The notes: generated from the sequence alone by a model not told the origin. A DNA stretch of 64,000 nucleotides from an uncultured Hungatella sp. (GCA_910585435.1 CAJUEJ010000003.1:124001-188000); one strand, 5' to 3'; positions 1-9,029 are shown, counted from the stretch's first letter. A program made the numbers and translations.

Positions 1-1
1 G

Positions 2-628
2 CTGGCGGAATTTATGGTAAAGCATGATTTGATTCTGGTATGCGACCAGGCATTTGAGGACCATATCTACGACGGCATCGAATTCGTGTCCCCCTGTACC
101 CTTCCCGGTATGTGGGACAGAACGGTAACGGTATGCTCCATCTCCAAAGGCCTGGGGCTGTCCGGTTTCCGTATCGGATATATTTATGCCAACGACCGTA
201 TTATGGATGTGCTGTACGGAGCTGCCGTCAATGTGCTGGGCGCCTCCAACACCCTGGCCAGCATCGGGGCCGTGGCAGCCGTAAAGGATGAGGAATTCTT
301 AAAAAGCAATTATGAGCGGCTGTTACGAAGGAGGAATCTTGCCTACGAAATCCTGTCAGATATCCCCGGGGTGGAGATGAAGCCCAGCGAAAGCGGTATC
401 CTAAGCTGGCTGAATGTAAGCCGCCTGGGAACCAGCGCAGAGGTGGCCGATTACATCAAGGAACACGCCAATATTATGGTAAATCAGGGAACGCCTTACG
501 GCGCCCAGGGAGAAGGGCATATCCGTATTGTAACCGCATGCTATGCTGACGATGAGGATGCGGCCAGACGTTTCCGGGATATTCAAAAAGCACTGACTGA
601 ACTTGCAAGACAAAAAGGAATCTGTTAA
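2..628 (+). CDS. Class I/II aminotransferase, 3' part (5' end outside window)
   Basis: C-terminal part of a fold-type I PLP aminotransferase; the frame is open from the first bases, so the N-terminus lies outside the window. The PLP-lysine motif SISKGLGLSGFRIGY is clear, with the Schiff-base Lys followed by the Gly-Phe-Arg-Ile-Gly-Tyr turn. The C-terminal small domain contains GHIRIVTACYADDED, where the Arg probably binds the substrate carboxylate. The family moves amino groups between amino acids and 2-oxo acids; the substrate cannot be read from this part. An NhaC-type antiporter follows 40 bases downstream on the same strand and is probably cotranscribed, suggesting an amino-acid use locus. 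Confidence 0.88.
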   Translation: MAEFMVKHDLILVCDQAFEDHIYDGIEFVSPCTLPGMWDRTVTVCSISKGLGLSGFRIGYIYANDRIMDVLYGAAVNVLGASNTLASIGAVAAVKDEEFLKSNYERLLRRRNLAYEILSDIPGVEMKPSESGILSWLNVSRLGTSAEVADYIKEHANIMVNQGTPYGAQGEGHIRIVTACYADDEDAARRFRDIQKALTELARQKGIC

Positions 629-668
629 CCCACATAAGACAATACATGTCTGGAAAGGAATCATCAGA

Positions 669-2057
669 ATGGGCGAGTCAACAGCAAAAGAAAAATTAAC
701 ATTCCGCGGCGGAATATTTATGTCTCTTGTTCCGGTAGCTATCTTTTTTGGTTTCTGTGTCATTCTTTTTGTATGGTTTAAAGCATTTAATATGGAGGCA
801 CTTGCCATGGGCGGTTTCGTCGCCCTGCTCATCGGCGGCGTCTTCTGCACCAGCTACACCAAATTCTGGGATGCTGCAATCAAGGGAATCTCTTCCATAA
901 CCAGCGTTTCGGTTATTGTTATCTTCTTCGTAATCGGTATGTTCAGCGCCCTTATGAAGGCCAGCGGCCTGTCCAGCGGCTTTGTATGGCTGGCCAACAG
1001 CATTGGTATGAAGGGCGGTTTGTTTGTGGCGTTTACATTTTTTGCCACCTGTATTGTTGCAACAGCTACGGGAAGCTCCATCGGAACCATGTTCACCGCG
1101 TTTCCCATCTTCTTCCCTGCAGGCGTAATCTTAGGCGGAAGCCCTGCTTTTATGGCCGGGGCCATTGTGTCAGGGGCTATCTTCGGCGATAACCTGGCTC
1201 CTATCAGCGACACCACCATTGCCTCTGCCTCCACCCAGCAGTTTAAGGACGGGCGTCCCGCAGACGTAGGCGGCGTGGTCAGCAGCCGTCTGAAATATTC
1301 AGCGGTGGCAGGCCTTATCAGTCTTGTCCTCTTCGCAGTGCTGGGCGGCATCGGCGGCACCTATGAAGGCGGAACCATCGAGGCGGCCTCCAGCCCGGTA
1401 AGCCTGGTGATGCTGATTCCTGTTGTCATTATGCTGGTGGTTGCAACCAAAAGCCGCAATATTTTCCAGGGAATCGGCGTGGGACTTCTTCTGGGCCTTA
1501 TCGTAGGTCTGGCCGCCGGATTATTCACCTTCCAGGATGTGTTCGCCAACGATGCAGCCAACAATCAGGCAGTCGGCTTTCTTATCAGCGGAATCCAGAA
1601 TATGCTGGGAACCGTAGGACTGGTAACTGCCGTGTTCGGTATCATGGGAGTTCTGACAGAGGCAGGCATGCTGGACTACATGGTGGAAACCATCTTAAAC
1701 AGCAAGGCTGCCAGCACCCCCAAGGGAGCGGAGCTTATCTGCATGCTGGGCATCAGCCTCTGCACGGTTATCTTCGGTGGTGTCACAAGCGCCTCCATTC
1801 TTACCTTCGGGCCTGTGCTAAATAAGGTGGGAAGCGCCAAGAATATCCATCCCTACAGAAGAGCCAACCTGTTAGACGGAACAGCCAACAGCCTTCCTGC
1901 CATCGTGCCTTTCATGAGCGTGTTCGTGTTTATCGGAGCTGCCCTTACCGGCCTGTCGCCGGTGGTTGTGGCCGGCGGAACCATCTATGGGTTTGCACTG
2001 TTTGCTGTGTTCCTGTTTGCGGTGCTGACCGGATGGGGGAGAGCGTCTGAAGAATAA
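669..2057 (+). CDS. NhaC-family Na+/H+ antiporter (ion/organic solute transporter)
   Basis: Polytopic membrane protein of 462 residues with about ten to twelve hydrophobic segments. The segment near residue 165 with GAIFGDNLAPISDTT matches the NhaC family signature, where the Asp residues take part in cation binding. The start at 669 is preferred because GGAAAGGAA lies 8 bases upstream; an in-frame start at 603 would overlap the preceding aminotransferase. NhaC members exchange Na+ for H+ and some also move organic acids or amino acids (malate/lactate type). Its position directly after an aminotransferase suggests uptake or exchange of that enzyme's substrate or product, which is inference. 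Confidence 0.88.
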   Translation: MGESTAKEKLTFRGGIFMSLVPVAIFFGFCVILFVWFKAFNMEALAMGGFVALLIGGVFCTSYTKFWDAAIKGISSITSVSVIVIFFVIGMFSALMKASGLSSGFVWLANSIGMKGGLFVAFTFFATCIVATATGSSIGTMFTAFPIFFPAGVILGGSPAFMAGAIVSGAIFGDNLAPISDTTIASASTQQFKDGRPADVGGVVSSRLKYSAVAGLISLVLFAVLGGIGGTYEGGTIEAASSPVSLVMLIPVVIMLVVATKSRNIFQGIGVGLLLGLIVGLAAGLFTFQDVFANDAANNQAVGFLISGIQNMLGTVGLVTAVFGIMGVLTEAGMLDYMVETILNSKAASTPKGAELICMLGISLCTVIFGGVTSASILTFGPVLNKVGSAKNIHPYRRANLLDGTANSLPAIVPFMSVFVFIGAALTGLSPVVVAGGTIYGFALFAVFLFAVLTGWGRASEE

Positions 2058-2161
2058 AAGATGATATAGTTGCCAACGGGCCTGATTCCTGTTATAATTT
2101 TGTATTACAAAGATTCCGGGGTCAGAAATAAGGAACCCCCTATGATAAAAGGAGTACGTCT

Positions 2162-2893
2162 ATGTATTGTCCCAAATGTGATATGGAATTTATTGACGGG
2201 ATTACCGTGTGTACTGACTGCGGCGGTCCGCTGGTGGAGTCAAAAGAAGCTGCAGAGGCTGTAAGAAAAAAAGAGCAGGAGGAGGCCCGTCTTAAAAGGG
2301 AACAGGAAATGGCGCTATATAAGCAGCAGATGGAAGCAGAAGCCTCAGAGGAGGCAGAGAGCCTTGCACAGGAGGAAAAAGCTTCCGTCCCACCGGCCTC
2401 TTCCAGACGTCCCCAGCCAGCCAGAGTGTATGTGGATAAGGCAGAAAAATACGATGACTTAAAGTCCTCCGCCTCCGCCTTCCTCATAGTGGGCGGTGTG
2501 CTGGTGGTGTTTTCTCTCTTATGCTGGACAGGCATCGTCCGCCTGCCTATGCAGGGTGTCTCAAAACTGATTTTTCAGGGTGCGCTTCTTCTTATGGGGT
2601 GTTTTTCCCTGGGCATTTTTCTGAATACCTCCAAATCGGCCAAGCGTCTGGCACCAGAGATTGATACCGAAAAACATCAAACAGAGGAGCTGATTCAGTG
2701 GTTTCTGGATACTTATACCGGGGATTCCATAGACAGAGAAATTTCCGATTTTGAAGAATTATCCGAGGAAGAAAAAAGCCTGAAACGCTTCCAGATTATC
2801 CAGGACTTTCTGATTACCGGAAAGGATCTTCCGGATCCTTCCTATGTAGATGCGTTAAGCGAAGAGATTTATGCAAGGCTTTATGAAAGTTAA
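2162..2893 (+). CDS. Zinc-ribbon membrane protein, function unknown
   Basis: Protein of 243 residues starting with a zinc ribbon: CPKC at residues 3-6 and CTDC near 19-22, four cysteines spaced for one Zn2+. A charged, Glu/Lys/Gln-rich linker (residues 35-85, likely coiled coil) follows, then two hydrophobic segments (about 102-125 and 133-155) and a soluble acidic tail. Clostridial genomes carry many such ribbon-plus-membrane proteins of unknown role. The start is supported by AAAGGAG 7 bases upstream. It stands alone, with a hairpin terminator behind it. No enzymatic motif is visible. Confidence 0.75.
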   Translation: MYCPKCDMEFIDGITVCTDCGGPLVESKEAAEAVRKKEQEEARLKREQEMALYKQQMEAEASEEAESLAQEEKASVPPASSRRPQPARVYVDKAEKYDDLKSSASAFLIVGGVLVVFSLLCWTGIVRLPMQGVSKLIFQGALLLMGCFSLGIFLNTSKSAKRLAPEIDTEKHQTEELIQWFLDTYTGDSIDREISDFEELSEEEKSLKRFQIIQDFLITGKDLPDPSYVDALSEEIYARLYES

Positions 2894-2932
2894 GAGAGAA
2901 TACAAGCAGGCTGATACAACAGACGGCATGGT

Positions 2933-2970
2933 TCCTGGATAGGGGCTGTGCCGTTTAACCAAACTTTTTT
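2933..2970 (+). terminator. Putative terminator after the zinc-ribbon gene
   Basis: ACGGCA (2933-2938) pairs with TGCCGT (2949-2954), followed within 10 bases by a run of six T. The T run touches the stop codon of the relB-like gene on the other strand. Confidence 0.5.
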
Positions 2971-3230
2971 CATTCATCCTCCTCAATAATATCATGTTCT
3001 ACACCTTTTCCATTATTTAGTGCTTCTACGCCTCGATGTAAATGTGCCATATTGCTTTCTGAATAAAACGGATCAACAGATACTTCGAAGGGGATTCGTT
3101 TTTCTCTCGTCATCTTCTTAGCAAATATAGTAATTGCAGTAGTCATGTTCATCCCCAATTCCTGACAAATCTGCTCCATATTCTTTTTTAACTCCTCATC
3201 CATACGAATATTTACCAGCGTTTGCGCCAT
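2970..3230 (-). CDS. RelB/DinJ-family antitoxin, no partner toxin visible
   Basis: Protein of 86 residues. The N-terminal half (MAQTLVNIRMDEELKKNME followed by an MTTAITIF helix) is the ribbon-helix-helix DNA-binding fold of RelB/DinJ antitoxins; the C-terminal half ends in an acidic tail (EDIIEEDE-like) that would wrap the toxin in this family. Toxins such as RelE or YafQ normally lie directly downstream and overlap. Here only a 76-base gap to the opposite-strand zinc-ribbon gene follows, and no RelE-like frame is present. The alpha/beta hydrolase lies upstream on the same strand, 71 bases away. It is therefore an orphan antitoxin or a repurposed repressor. The ATG at 3230 has AAAGG just upstream. 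Confidence 0.82.
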   Translation of the reverse strand: MAQTLVNIRMDEELKKNMEQICQELGMNMTTAITIFAKKMTREKRIPFEVSVDPFYSESNMAHLHRGVEALNNGKGVEHDIIEEDE

Positions 3231-3277
3231 AATAACCTTTCCTTTCTGCTTACTTTTCTATATTGTCCTAACAAAAA

Positions 3278-3290
3278 TAGTTTTTAACTA
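3278..3290. promoter_or_regulatory. Possible RHH operator upstream of the relB-like gene
   Basis: TAGTT-TTT-AACTA is a perfect 13-base palindrome 48 bases upstream of the antitoxin start. RelB/DinJ proteins repress their own promoters through such short inverted repeats. Evidence is only position and symmetry in an AT-rich stretch. Confidence 0.25.
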
Positions 3291-3301
3291 CATTAACTTT
3301 A

Positions 3302-3922
3302 TCATCCCATTTTAAGTATAGCAGCAACTGCCTCAGGCGCACATGTATTCACCTCATGCCCGGCACCGGGAATTATGTGAAGCTTAGCCTGAGGCAATTT
3401 TTCTCTTAATCTTTCCGCTGCCTTTCTGTTGGCAGTATCTTTCTCTCCGCATACAACCACAGCCGGACATGTAATCCGGCTTAACCGTCGGCTAAAGTCC
3501 AGAGAACGCATGGAATGAGCCAGTTTTATCATATCCTGTTTGGACAGGCCCGTGCCTTCAAATGCTTTGCCAGGCATACAGCGAAACAACAGATTCTGGA
3601 AATCTATCAGCAGAGTAGGGACTTTATACTGAGCGCCGATTAGCACCAGGGAAGCCACCTTGTCTGTGTGGCGAATCGCGTAATCAAGGGCAAGAATTCC
3701 TCCCAGCGACAGTCCGCAGATACGAAATGGCTCCGCCGTATCCTCATATCGTTTTTCAAGTCTGTCAAGCAGCCCGGTGTATGTGCTGTTATCTTCTTCC
3801 CTGTTATCTCCTTCCAATGAAAAAAGCTCCGGACAATCTGTGTCCTCACAGAAAGAGAGACGGATGGTGTCTTTCCAATCATCCGCCCTCTGTCCCAGTC
3901 CATGCCAGAAAACGGTTTTCAT
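3302..3922 (-). CDS. Alpha/beta hydrolase
   Basis: Cytoplasmic serine hydrolase of 206 residues, complete for a minimal alpha/beta fold. The oxyanion-side HGLGQ motif is at residues 6-10, the nucleophile elbow is GLSLGG (Ser near residue 72), the acid is probably the Asp in CGEKDTAN (near 160), and the base is the His in GAGHEVN (near 187). This is a full Ser-Asp-His triad. Start supported by GGAGGG 11 bases upstream. Family members are esterases, thioesterases or lipases; the substrate is not readable. A long hairpin separates it from gpmI upstream, so it probably has separate or attenuated expression. Confidence 0.85.
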   Translation of the reverse strand: MKTVFWHGLGQRADDWKDTIRLSFCEDTDCPELFSLEGDNREEDNSTYTGLLDRLEKRYEDTAEPFRICGLSLGGILALDYAIRHTDKVASLVLIGAQYKVPTLLIDFQNLLFRCMPGKAFEGTGLSKQDMIKLAHSMRSLDFSRRLSRITCPAVVVCGEKDTANRKAAERLREKLPQAKLHIIPGAGHEVNTCAPEAVAAILKMG

Positions 3923-3950
3923 TCTTCTGTCCCTCCTTCTTTAAGATGCA

Positions 3951-3986
3951 CAGAGAGTATCACACCTTCAGGTGTCATACTCTCTG
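3951..3986 (-). terminator. Hairpin between gpmI and the alpha/beta hydrolase
   Basis: CAGAGAGTAT and ATACTCTCTG pair, extended inward by ACACC/GGTGT around a TTCA loop, with one C mismatch. It lies 12 bases after the gpmI stop. There is no strong U tract, so it may attenuate or stabilise the RNA rather than fully terminate. Confidence 0.55.
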
Positions 3987-3997
3987 AACGGTTGTCA

Positions 3998-5539
3998 TTA
4001 TTTCACTAAAAGAGATTTCCCTGTCATTTCCTTAGGCTGCTCCATCCCCATAAGCTCAATCAGAGTAGGAACAATATCCGCCAGGCATCCGCCCTCCCGC
4101 AGCTTGTAAGCCGGATCTGCATTTACCAGGATAAAGGGAACCGGGTTGGTAGTGTGGGCAGTAAAGGGAGCGCCTGTCTCATAGTCAACCAGCTGCTCTG
4201 CGTTGCCGTGGTCCGCACAGATAAACATCACGCCGCCGGCTTCCTTCACAGCCTCCACCGCACGCCACACACATCCGTCCACTACTTCGATGGCCTTGAT
4301 GGCAGCTTCCTCCACACCGGTGTGGCCTACCATATCCGGGTTTGCAAAGTTGATGATAATCACATCGTATTTTCCGGACTTGATGCATTCCACCAGCTTA
4401 TCGCAGACGCCCGGCGCGCTCATCTCCGGCTTCAAATCATAGGTAGCCACTTCCTTGGGAGACGGAATCAGGAAACGATCCTCCCCCTCATTGGGCTCTT
4501 CCACTCCGCCGTTAAAGAAGAAGGTTACATGGGCATATTTCTCTGTCTCCGCGATTCTGGCCTGGGTCATATGGTGGTCAGCCAGATACTCACCAAATGT
4601 ATTAACTACAGACTCTTTCTTAAATGCTACGATCTTATTCTGAATGGTATCGTCATAATCCGTAAAGCATACGTAAACCAAATTCAGGCGTTTTCCTCTC
4701 TCAAAGCCCTTAAACTCATCATCGCAGAAGGCTCTGGTAATCTCTCTCGCCCGGTCGGGACGGAAGTTGAAGAAGATTACGGAATCCTTGTCCTTCACTG
4801 TGGCAACTGGCTTTCCGTCTTCCATAACCACAACAGGCTCAACGAATTCATCATATTTCTCTGCGTCATAGGAGGCCTGAATTCCGGCAGGGCCGCTGGC
4901 TGCAGGAGTTCCCTCCCCTTCTGTCAGGGCGCGGTATGCCCGTTCCACACGATCCCAGCGGTTGTCACGGTCCATGGCATAGTAACGCCCCATAACCGTA
5001 GCCACCTTGCCCACGCCGATTTTCTTCATCTCTGCTTCCAGCTCCTCCACAAATCCCTTGCCGGAAGCCGGAGGCGTATCCCGTCCGTCCAGGAAGCAGT
5101 GTACATACACTTTATCCAGCCCGTTTCTCTTGGCCAGCTCCAGAAGCCCGTAGATATGGGTATTATGGCTGTGGACACCGCCGTCAGATACCAGGCCCCA
5201 CATGTGAAGGGCGGAATGATTCTTCTTGCAGTTTTCCACTGCCTGTAAAAATTCCGGCACCTGGAAGAAATCGCCGTCCTGAATCGACTTGGTGATTCTG
5301 GTCAGCTCCTGATACACAATCCGGCCTGCGCCCATGTTCAGGTGGCCTACCTCGGAGTTGCCCATCTGCCCGTCCGGCAGACCTACGAACAGACCGCTGG
5401 CCTGGCCCTTTACAAAGGGACACTGGCTCATCAGCTGGTCCATAACCGGCGTCTTGGCCTGGCAGACCGCATTGGCCTCGCATTTGTCATTGAGGCCGTA
5501 ACCGTCAAGTATCATTAAAACCGTTGGTTTTTTGCTCAT
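3998..5539 (-). CDS. gpmI: 2,3-bisphosphoglycerate-independent phosphoglycerate mutase
   Basis: Cytosolic glycolytic enzyme that interconverts 3- and 2-phosphoglycerate with two Mn2+ ions and a phosphoserine intermediate. 513 residues is the usual iPGM length. Asp12 in ILDGYG and the nucleophile Ser62 in MGNSEVGHLN are present, as are the C-terminal metal ligands in FANPDMVGHTG and CADHGNAEQ. Start supported by AAAGGAG 9 bases upstream. A good sigma-A promoter lies at 5605-5633. In many Firmicutes gpmI directly follows gap-pgk-tpiA; here a 7.6 kb sugar-uptake operon on the same strand separates it from tpiA, and it has its own promoter. Confidence 0.97.
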   Translation of the reverse strand: MSKKPTVLMILDGYGLNDKCEANAVCQAKTPVMDQLMSQCPFVKGQASGLFVGLPDGQMGNSEVGHLNMGAGRIVYQELTRITKSIQDGDFFQVPEFLQAVENCKKNHSALHMWGLVSDGGVHSHNTHIYGLLELAKRNGLDKVYVHCFLDGRDTPPASGKGFVEELEAEMKKIGVGKVATVMGRYYAMDRDNRWDRVERAYRALTEGEGTPAASGPAGIQASYDAEKYDEFVEPVVVMEDGKPVATVKDKDSVIFFNFRPDRAREITRAFCDDEFKGFERGKRLNLVYVCFTDYDDTIQNKIVAFKKESVVNTFGEYLADHHMTQARIAETEKYAHVTFFFNGGVEEPNEGEDRFLIPSPKEVATYDLKPEMSAPGVCDKLVECIKSGKYDVIIINFANPDMVGHTGVEEAAIKAIEVVDGCVWRAVEAVKEAGGVMFICADHGNAEQLVDYETGAPFTAHTTNPVPFILVNADPAYKLREGGCLADIVPTLIELMGMEQPKEMTGKSLLVK

Positions 5540-5604
5540 ACTTGTTCTCCTTTATATCTCTGTCTTTTTATAGTTTGTCATTACAAGCTGTTATTACAAC
5601 ACAT

Positions 5605-5633
5605 ATTATATAGAAGAAAGCCTGAACAGACAA
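5605..5633 (-). promoter_or_regulatory. Sigma-A promoter of gpmI
   Basis: On the minus strand, TTGTCT (5633-5628), a 17-base spacer and TATAAT (5610-5605). The expected start is about 60 bases upstream of the gpmI ATG. The rest of 5540-5782 shows only this promoter and the terminator at 5741-5765. Confidence 0.65.
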
Positions 5634-5740
5634 GTCTTTCCCTGTAAATTCTTTGAGAAATTTCCGGCACTGCGCAACAGCAAGTTAATATAATTACAGG
5701 CCGCACAGATGCTTAGATTCTCCCCAGACGTACGTAATAA

Positions 5741-5765
5741 GACCTGCCAGACAACCTGACAGGTC
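5741..5765 (-). terminator. Terminator of the 5.8-13.4 kb sugar operon
   Basis: GACCTG-C-CAG pairs with CTG-A-CAGGTC around ACAAC; the single mismatch becomes a G-U pair in minus-strand RNA, which suggests the minus strand is transcribed here. The U tract (UUAUUA) is weak. Confidence 0.55.
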
Positions 5766-5782
5766 CCATAGAAATTATGTCC

Positions 5783-6622
5783 TCAGCCCTTCACCGCCCC
5801 TGCTGTCATTCCCTTCATAAACTGCTTCTGGAATATCAGGAAGATGATCAGCACCGGGATCATAGTCAGCACAGACATGGCAAGAAGGCTGCCCCAGGAT
5901 ACAGCGTACTGCCCGGAGAAGCTGGCCAGGGCCAGCTGCACCGTATACTTTGCGGTATCCCGGATAACTACCAATGGCCACATGTAATCATTCCATCTCC
6001 ACAGGAAGGAAAAAATAGCCAGTACACTGATAGCCGGCTTGGCTAACGGTACCATCAGATACAGAAAAATCTTGGTCTCACCGGCGCCATCGATGCGGGC
6101 AGATTCCATAATCTCGTCGGGAATCGTCAGAAAATACTGCCGCACAATGAAAACGCCTGCCGGGGTTGCCGCCGGAGGAATGATCAATCCCCAGAAGCTG
6201 TTATAAAATCCCACAGCCTTCACCATCTGGAAAATGGGAATCATCAGCACTTCCAGCGGAAGCATCATAGTTGCCATAAAAAATAAAAAGATCACATTGC
6301 TTCCCCGGAACTTATATTTTGCAAATGCATACCCGGCCATCATATTAATACATACAGTAAGCGCGGTTGCTGCGATTGTAACAATGGTAGTATTTTTGAA
6401 ATACAGTGCAAAATCCGCTCTTCCCCAGGCGTCCACATAGTTGGACACGGAAAACTTCTCCGGAAGCAGACTGGGTGGAAAACGGAACAGTTCCGATTCC
6501 TCCTTAAAGGAAGAGATCACCAGCCAGATAATCGGAATCAGATAGATCAGTGCAAAGCCTACCAGTATTATGTAGGTAAGCAGATGCCGCTCCCTGCGCC
6601 CCGAAATACGTTTATTTGTCAT
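5783..6622 (-). CDS. Sugar ABC transporter permease, MalG type
   Basis: Inner-membrane permease of 279 residues with six hydrophobic segments. The cytoplasmic EAA loop ESARIDGAGETKIF...PLAKP, which docks the ATPase, is near residue 190. GGAGGTG lies 8 bases upstream of the ATG at 6622, so that start is better than the in-frame TTG/ATG region at 6637. It overlaps the upstream permease by 11 bases, showing translational coupling. It is the last gene of a six-gene operon (esterase, kinase, regulator, binding protein, two permeases). No ATPase is encoded here, so a shared MsmK/MsmX-type ATPase elsewhere is likely. Confidence 0.92.
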   Translation of the reverse strand: MTNKRISGRRERHLLTYIILVGFALIYLIPIIWLVISSFKEESELFRFPPSLLPEKFSVSNYVDAWGRADFALYFKNTTIVTIAATALTVCINMMAGYAFAKYKFRGSNVIFLFFMATMMLPLEVLMIPIFQMVKAVGFYNSFWGLIIPPAATPAGVFIVRQYFLTIPDEIMESARIDGAGETKIFLYLMVPLAKPAISVLAIFSFLWRWNDYMWPLVVIRDTAKYTVQLALASFSGQYAVSWGSLLAMSVLTMIPVLIIFLIFQKQFMKGMTAGAVKG

Positions 6623-7511
6623 TGACAGCACCTCCACTCATGACCTTAAACTGCAAGGCTGTGATGACAGCCAGGATCACCAGAAGCACCATGGACAATG
6701 CACTGGCATATCCAAGACGGAATTTCTGGAAGGCTTCCTCATAAATATACTGAACCGCAAATTTTGTCGCTCCTGCCGGCCCTCCATTTGTCATCGTAAC
6801 CACAAGCCCATACTGCTTAAACAGATCGATAAATCCCAGGATCATCACCAGGAACAATGTGGGCTTCAGCAGCGGCACTGTGATGGAACGAAACATCCTC
6901 CACTTGCCTGCACCGTCTACCATAGCTGCTTCATAATACGTATCATCAATACTTTGGAGGCCTGATATAAACGTCACCATGTAGAATCCGGACCGGGACC
7001 AGACAGAAGCCGCAATCACAACCGCCATGGCGGTCCCGCTTTTCGTAAACCAGCTGACTGATTCCATCCCCACAAGCTTCAGCAGGTAATTCACAACCCC
7101 TGTGCTCTCTCCGAACACAAATTGAAACAGCAGTCCTACAACTATATAAGATATCATAGACGGCCAGTAAAAAACCGCCCGGAAAAATGATTTTCCATGA
7201 ATCTCCGAGACCAGCAGAACCGCAAGCAGAAGCGGTACTCCTACGATCAGCGGAAGGCTGCACAGCGTGTAGATAACTGTCTGCCGAATGGAAATCCAGA
7301 ACCGCCGGTCTCCGAACAATTCCGTATAATTCTGCAGATTCACAAAATTTAACTCTCCGTATCCGCCCCAGTCCGTAAGCGAATAGACAAAGCCGTACAC
7401 CGCGGGTATGGCAATGAAAATCATAAATATCAATAAATTAGGCGCGATCATCACATATGGAAATATCCTGCGTTCCAGTGATACTCCGCCCTTGTGTCTC
7501 ATCCTTTTCAT
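6612..7511 (-). CDS. Sugar ABC transporter permease, MalF type
   Basis: 299-residue permease with six membrane spans. The EAA loop EAAMVDGAGKWRMF...PLLKP sits near residue 205. The N-terminus MKRMRHKGGVSLERRIFPYV is a typical positive-inside start, with AAGGAG 13 bases upstream of the first ATG; an ATG three codons later is also possible. Pairs with the MalG-type permease that overlaps its 3' end to form the heterodimeric channel for the oligosaccharide delivered by the lipoprotein encoded just upstream. Confidence 0.92.
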   Translation of the reverse strand: MKRMRHKGGVSLERRIFPYVMIAPNLLIFMIFIAIPAVYGFVYSLTDWGGYGELNFVNLQNYTELFGDRRFWISIRQTVIYTLCSLPLIVGVPLLLAVLLVSEIHGKSFFRAVFYWPSMISYIVVGLLFQFVFGESTGVVNYLLKLVGMESVSWFTKSGTAMAVVIAASVWSRSGFYMVTFISGLQSIDDTYYEAAMVDGAGKWRMFRSITVPLLKPTLFLVMILGFIDLFKQYGLVVTMTNGGPAGATKFAVQYIYEEAFQKFRLGYASALSMVLLVILAVITALQFKVMSGGAVNDK

Positions 7512-7581
7512 CCGTCCCAGCCTGCTCCTTTATTTTTAGAAAGAGAGTGCAAAATCATTTTCTGCACTCTCAGCTTTTCCT

Positions 7582-8931
7582 TTACTTCAGAAAGTTGTTC
7601 TTTTTCATAAATTCGTTGGTCTGCTCATCGATTTCCGCTGCCATCTGCTCCGGTGTCAGCGCCCCGGTCAGAACCTCCGGCCACAGAGACTGGAGAGCCG
7701 TATAGCCCACTGCCGTGTACCCTGGCATACCAAGGTCAAATCCAGCCGCCGGAACCGTATTGGCCAGCTCATCTGCAAACACAGCAAACTCCTCTGAGCG
7801 CACCGGATACTCAATATTCGCATTGTCCACCCGCGGTGAGACAAACAGGGAGTCTTTGCAGTACTTCTCATTCTGCTCCTGAGCCGTCACCCAGGTAGCG
7901 AAATCAACCGCTTCTTTCTCCACTCCGGTTCCCTCAAATACGGTGATGGCCTTGCCTCCTGGCACGGAGGATCGGGTAGTCCCTATAGGCATATACGTAA
8001 CACCCCACTCAAAATCCTTGATGTTCTCATCGTAATTCTGCATCATCCAGGTACCGGAAATATGTACCGCCACCTGTCCGGAGCGGAACAGGTTGTTGGG
8101 ATCTTCCCCGCTGAGCCAGATACTGCTGACTGCAAGGCCGGAATCAAACAGATCCTTTGTAAACTTTATGGCATTCTGGCTCTCTTCACTGGAAAGATTT
8201 CCACCGGATTCTGTAGCCAGGCTTCCGCCAAATTCATACAGCATGGTACACCAACGGTGGGATGCATTGTCAATCACCATTCCATACTGTACGTCACTGT
8301 TATCCACCACTTTCTTAAGTTCATCCTTAAACTCATCCCAGGTCCAGATATCATCCGGGCCGGACGGGACCTCTACGCCCGCCTGCTCAAAAGCCGTCTT
8401 ATTGTAAACCATTCCGTTGGCTGTCACCTCGGTGGGAATGGCACAAATCTTGTCGCCGGACATATACAGATAGTCTACAGAAGACAGATACTGGGATTTC
8501 AATTCCTCTCCGTCCACATAGTCTGCAAAGTCAATCATGGCGCCGTTCAGCTGGCTGATGGTTGTCTCCACACAGCGGGACAGTGCCGGTGCCTCTCCTC
8601 CTGCAATGGCCATCTGAAGCTTGGTTGTCAGATCCTCAAATGCAATCTCCTGCAGGTTGATGGTGATGTTGGGATTCAGGCTTTCATATTCCTCGATCAG
8701 TTCCTGCATCGCAACGGTCTCGCTTCCGTCTGTCCACCACATCATGTCCAGCACCACCGGTTCCTTGTCACTGCCGGCGTCCTCCTTGGGGGCCTTGGAA
8801 TCCGCCTGTGTCCCGCTGTCCTTGGCAGCCTCCGTTTTCGTCTCCCCGGTCTGGGATTGAGAAGAACCACATCCCGTCATACACGCTGCCGTCATGCAGA
8901 TGCTTAAAAAAATTGCTGCAGATTTTCTCAT
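7582..8931 (-). CDS. Extracellular sugar-binding lipoprotein (family 1 SBP)
   Basis: 449-residue lipoprotein. The signal peptide has a lipobox ending ACMTGC, the Cys near residue 21 becoming the lipid anchor, followed by a Ser/Thr/Lys/Glu-rich linker. The body is a family 1 extracellular solute-binding protein (DMMWWTDGSET... and AQEQNEKYCKDS regions) that captures oligosaccharides and hands them to the two permeases downstream. Start supported by AAGGAGG 8 bases upstream. It follows the YesN-type regulator gene by about 100 bases. The neighbouring CE15-like esterase points to a (glucurono)xylo-oligosaccharide ligand, which is inference. Confidence 0.92.
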   Translation of the reverse strand: MRKSAAIFLSICMTAACMTGCGSSQSQTGETKTEAAKDSGTQADSKAPKEDAGSDKEPVVLDMMWWTDGSETVAMQELIEEYESLNPNITINLQEIAFEDLTTKLQMAIAGGEAPALSRCVETTISQLNGAMIDFADYVDGEELKSQYLSSVDYLYMSGDKICAIPTEVTANGMVYNKTAFEQAGVEVPSGPDDIWTWDEFKDELKKVVDNSDVQYGMVIDNASHRWCTMLYEFGGSLATESGGNLSSEESQNAIKFTKDLFDSGLAVSSIWLSGEDPNNLFRSGQVAVHISGTWMMQNYDENIKDFEWGVTYMPIGTTRSSVPGGKAITVFEGTGVEKEAVDFATWVTAQEQNEKYCKDSLFVSPRVDNANIEYPVRSEEFAVFADELANTVPAAGFDLGMPGYTAVGYTALQSLWPEVLTGALTPEQMAAEIDEQTNEFMKKNNFLK

Positions 8932-9029
8932 TTCAATCCTCCTTCATAAATCCTTGCTTTCTGCACAGGAAACTTTGTAGTATCATTTTATCAGACAATT
9001 TCTCCAAAAAATGGTGACATTTTTTATAT

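Noticed and set aside
2070..2264. Small frame before the zinc-ribbon gene
   Set aside because: Overlaps the start of a better-supported gene and has no ribosome site.
4154..5248. Long plus-strand frame opposite gpmI
   Set aside because: Shadow of a strongly conserved gene on the other strand; no ribosome site, no domain, His/Cys-rich composition typical of antisense frames.
8062..8907. Plus-strand frame opposite the binding-protein gene
   Set aside because: Antisense shadow; the lipoprotein on the other strand has a signal peptide, ribosome site and family match.
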